This document shows positions 61,740-64,000 of a stretch of DNA of 64,000 nucleotides, one piece after another. Numbering within the stretch: the first letter of the stretch is position 1; the number at the start of each line of letters is the position of its first letter. The notes below the pieces were generated by a model. It made no database searches and was not told where the DNA came from. It saw nothing but the letters and a program-made list of their open reading frames with translations. The position numbers and the translations under genes were made by a program. Source of the DNA: Streptomyces fructofermentans (lineage in GTDB: Bacteria; Actinomycetota; Actinomycetes; Streptomycetales; Streptomycetaceae); assembly GCF_014651055.1 (NCBI RefSeq), contig NZ_BMWD01000022.1, positions 99,532 through 163,531 of the forward strand. The letters are read 5' to 3'.

Positions 61740-62642
61740 ATGGATCTGACGCTCCTGTACCGCGGGCCCCTCTCCTCGTGCGACTACGACTGCCCCTACT
61801 GTCCGTTCGCCAAGCGGCGGGACAGCACGGCGCAACTGCGCGCGGACCGCACGGCCCTCGACCGGTTCACCGGTTGGGTGCGCGAGCAGCGGGAGGACCA
61901 GTTGTCGGTCCTCTTCACTCCCTGGGGCGAGGGCCTGGTCCGCTCCTGGTACCGCCGCGCGCTGGTGGACCTCTCGCACCTGCCACAGGTGCGGCGGGTC
62001 GCCATCCAGACGAACCTGAGCTGCCGCACCGACTGGCTGGCGGACGCCGACCCGGAGAAGGTCGCGCTGTGGTGCACGTACCACCCCGGACAGACGCCGT
62101 ACGACCGGTTCCTGGCCAAGACCCATGCCCTGTCGACGCTCGGAGTGCGCTTCAGCGTGGGGGTGGTCGGCGTGCCGGACCACCTGGAGCACGCGCGACG
62201 GCTGCGCGCCGAGCTGCCCGAGCACGTCTACCTCTGGGTCAACGCGGCGGAGGAGCACACCTACACGGACGAACAGGCCGCGCTGTGGACGGCGTTGGAC
62301 CCCTTGTTCCCGTTCAGCCGGCACCCCCACCGCTCGGCGGGCATGCCCTGCCGCACGGGCGAGTCCGTCGTCTCCGTGGACGGCGAGGGCACGGTCCGCC
62401 GCTGCCACTTCGTCCGCGCCGAACTGGGCAATCTCTACGACGGCTCCTACCGTCCCGCGCTCGGCCCGAAGCCGTGCCCCCAGCAGGTGTGCGACTGCCA
62501 CATCGGATACGTGCATCTGGAGACACTGCCGCTGTACGACGTGTTCGCCGGTGGAATCCTGGAGAGAGTCCCGCGTACGCTCCCCGAGCGCCCCGCCCCC
62601 GACCGTCCCCTGCTGCCCGTGGTGCCTCTCGCCGCCCGATGA
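61740..62642 (+). CDS. STM4011 family radical SAM protein
   Basis: A 300-aa radical SAM protein with CDYDCPYC (Cys 14, 18, 21) near the N-terminus. The C-terminal part has further Cys (MPCRTGES, RRCHFVR, PCPQQVCDCH) that may hold an auxiliary iron-sulfur cluster, as in SPASM-type enzymes that modify peptides or proteins. It ends the STM4015-4011 operon. The substrate is not visible; no candidate precursor peptide is seen in the operon, except that the LRR protein or an unseen small ORF could serve. Confidence 0.9.
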   Translation: MDLTLLYRGPLSSCDYDCPYCPFAKRRDSTAQLRADRTALDRFTGWVREQREDQLSVLFTPWGEGLVRSWYRRALVDLSHLPQVRRVAIQTNLSCRTDWLADADPEKVALWCTYHPGQTPYDRFLAKTHALSTLGVRFSVGVVGVPDHLEHARRLRAELPEHVYLWVNAAEEHTYTDEQAALWTALDPLFPFSRHPHRSAGMPCRTGESVVSVDGEGTVRRCHFVRAELGNLYDGSYRPALGPKPCPQQVCDCHIGYVHLETLPLYDVFAGGILERVPRTLPERPAPDRPLLPVVPLAAR

Positions 62643-62753
62643 CCGTGCCGGTGACGCGAAGGGGGACAGGGACGGGGCAGATTGGGGGGGACGGGTCGAG
62701 GTTCGTCCACACGGGCGGCCGTCAAGCCCTGTCCCCCGGCCGCGGATGGCAGA

Positions 62754-62776
62754 TTGTCGCCGTTGACCCGTATGTA
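62754..62776 (+). promoter_or_regulatory. Weak RecA-NDp-like promoter
   Basis: TTGTCGCCG, 8 bases, TATGTA. Only TTGTCR, the spacing and the TA of the -10 match, so it is the weakest of the five sites. It is upstream of the secreted-protein gene. Confidence 0.2.
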
Positions 62777-62845
62777 CTGCGCATGACAGCGTCGATGCGC
62801 CCGGGCGGCAGGCCCCGGGGTCGTCCGCAGAGGGGACTGATCGGC

Positions 62846-63319
62846 ATGGGTGGCAGACGGGGCACGTACACGCTGGCGGCGGTCACGGCCGCCTCGCTCC
62901 TGTTCGGGGCCGCGGGCACGGCGGCTTCGGCAGCCTCGGGACCCGGCGCGACGGCGACGGTCCCGGGCCCGGCCGCCCTCCCGGGCCCGACGAGCTACTC
63001 GCCGGAGGAGGAGGCGCATCTGCGGGAGGTGGCCGCCTCCATCTGGAACGCCGACCTGGCCGCCGGATGGAACATGAACCCGGAGGTCGCGGACGTCCTC
63101 TCCACGGCGACCGGGGAGATCCTCCGGTGCTCCGAGGCCTTCGCGCTCGTACCGCGTCCTCCCGGCTTCGTCCCGGGGGTCGGCTACCTGCTCAACTACT
63201 GGAAGAACCTCAAGGACTACTTCCTCGCGGTGAAGGACAACCGGTCCTACCGCGCCTGCGTGGTGACGGCCGCGGCGAACTACCGCTCGGCGATCGAGAT
63301 GGCCTCGATGGGCATCTGA
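62846..63319 (+). CDS. Secreted hypothetical protein
   Basis: A 157-aa exported protein. GRRGTYTLAAVTAASLLFGA and the AASAASG site form a signal peptide. The mature part contains NADLAAGWNMNPEVADVLS, then LRCSEAFALVP, YLLNYWKNLKDYF and YRACVVTAAANYRSAIE; two Cys may pair. No known domain is seen. I chose the ATG at 62846, with GAGGGG upstream; an ATG at 62783 would place the signal 21 residues inside. Confidence 0.75.
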   Translation: MGGRRGTYTLAAVTAASLLFGAAGTAASAASGPGATATVPGPAALPGPTSYSPEEEAHLREVAASIWNADLAAGWNMNPEVADVLSTATGEILRCSEAFALVPRPPGFVPGVGYLLNYWKNLKDYFLAVKDNRSYRACVVTAAANYRSAIEMASMGI

Positions 63320-63555
63320 CCTGGCGTGCCGGAACTCGGCGCGCGGCCCGCCCGTTCTCTCCGAGGAGGTCCCGAACGGGATCCGGTGCGCGGCCGGCCT
63401 GCAAGGGTGGCGGCGCACCGGCGGGTGGCGAGCAGGTCGCGGCCGGGCGCCCCAAGGGGACGGGCGCGTCACACGTGCACGAGACTGTGCCTCGTCGGCG
63501 CACATCGCCACCGCTCGCCGACTCCGCGCCGGCAGGCCACACCGAAGGAACCCGC

Positions 63556-63846
63556 ATGATCATTTTTGGCACCAAGGGCTACCTCTACCAGCTCGCGATA
63601 CTGACGTTCGTGTGCGGCCAGTGCGGCAACCCGGCCGCGCACACGCTCAGGAAGCGCGTCACGAAGTTCACCCTGTTCTTCGTGCCGCTGTTCCCGATCT
63701 CGACGAAGTACGTCACCCAGTGCACCTTCTGCGGTGCGGAGCAGAAGGTGACAGGGGAGCAGGCGGAGCAGCTCCAGGCGCAGGCCGCGGGCGGGTACGG
63801 CGGCCAGGCGCAGGGGCAGCCGCAGCAGCAGCCGTACCAGTCCTGA
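63556..63846 (+). CDS. Zinc-ribbon domain protein
   Basis: A 96-aa protein with two CxxC knuckles: CGQCGN near residue 20 and CTFCGA near residue 57, joined by a hydrophobic stretch (VTKFTLFFVPLFPISTKYV). This is the zinc-ribbon_15-like small membrane-associated fold. The C-terminus is Gln/Gly-rich. The ATG at 63556 has GAAGGA 8 nt upstream. Function unknown. Confidence 0.82.
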   Translation: MIIFGTKGYLYQLAILTFVCGQCGNPAAHTLRKRVTKFTLFFVPLFPISTKYVTQCTFCGAEQKVTGEQAEQLQAQAAGGYGGQAQGQPQQQPYQS

Positions 63847-63959
63847 GCAGGCGGGAGGGCGCGCGAGCCGAACGATCCCGGCTCGCCCGCCACCGGCCGC
63901 GACGTCCATGCGTCGCACGCCACGACCTCCGTGACGGGCCGCTGATGCTCCTATTGCTG

Positions 63960-64000
63960 TCAAGCGGCTTGGAGCCACTCGCGGTAGGCGTGACTGAGGT
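63960..64000 (-). CDS. 3' end of a minus-strand gene cut by the window
   Basis: Read on the minus strand, the last 12 codons LSHAYREWLQAA and a TGA stop are visible. The gene continues beyond the right edge. Too little is present to name it. Confidence 0.3.
   Translation of the reverse strand, partial: LSHAYREWLQAA

Noticed and set aside
1..64000. CRISPR arrays, rRNA operons, insertion sequences and integrase-type mobile elements
   Set aside because: No spaced direct repeats of CRISPR type, no rRNA sequence, and no transposase or integrase motif was found on either strand.

Overview
The window is very GC-rich, with the strong third-position GC bias, leucine/alanine/arginine-rich proteins and GGAGG-type ribosome binding sites of Streptomyces or a close relative. 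Supporting gene families include MsiK-dependent CUT1 ABC transporters, mycothiol-type DinB enzymes, anti-sigma HATPases, a roadblock protein and STM401x clusters. It looks like an accessory or semi-accessory part of the chromosome. No rRNA, complete tRNA, CRISPR array or insertion sequence was seen.

Region by region. 1-4.3 kb: the 3' end of a membrane-anchored protein, then a minus-strand cold-shock group (half CBS protein, a conserved 104-aa protein, a DEAD-box helicase with a strong terminator, and a CspA-type protein with a long low-GC leader). 4.6-16.3 kb: a decayed TPR gene, DinB, DUF4259, a secreted lipase divergent from a TetR regulator that has a perfect palindrome in front of it, a mycothiol/maleylpyruvate isomerase-like protein, a uridine-kinase-like NTPase, a 14-TM MFS exporter, an endonuclease/exonuclease/phosphatase-fold protein, an SRPBCC protein and an unknown minus-strand gene. 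16.5-18.9 kb: a compact KAS III / acyl carrier protein / alpha-beta hydrolase cassette. 19.3-20.3 kb: a roadblock protein and an ArsR regulator. 20.3-25.7 kb: a class V aminotransferase plus CUT1 ABC transporter operon divergent from a FadR-type GntR regulator, with palindromes in the shared control region. 26-34.7 kb: VOC protein, anti-sigma kinase, hypothetical protein, a second-type hydroxymethylbilane synthase, MerR regulator, FG-GAP secreted protein, a DsbA-like remnant, SRPBCC protein, methyltransferase and a HAD-like protein.

34.8-55 kb is the most striking part. Two MoxR-VWA modules sit side by side. Module 1 is a HEAT-repeat protein, an unknown 522-aa protein, a MoxR ATPase and an HExxH metallopeptidase-VWA protein. 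Module 2 is a DUF4132 protein, a 1683-aa unknown protein, a 49-aa ORF, a YehL-type MoxR ATPase, a YehM/DUF5682-YehP/VWA fusion and a YehQ-type SWIM protein. An OGG-fold DNA glycosylase lies between them. Module 2 resembles E. coli yehI/yehL-M-P-Q. It is preceded by an exact match to the SOS-independent DNA-damage promoter (RecA-NDp, TTGTCR-GTG-N8-TAnnnT) known from mycobacterial recA.

55.3-62.6 kb: a DUF6745 protein and a 108-aa protein transcribed away from a complete STM4015-4014-4013-4012-4011 operon (LRR protein, ATP-grasp, alkaline-phosphatase-fold hydrolase, two radical SAM enzymes). The chemistry of this operon is unknown; it also has a near-match to the damage-type promoter. The window ends with a secreted protein, a zinc-ribbon protein and the tail of a minus-strand gene.
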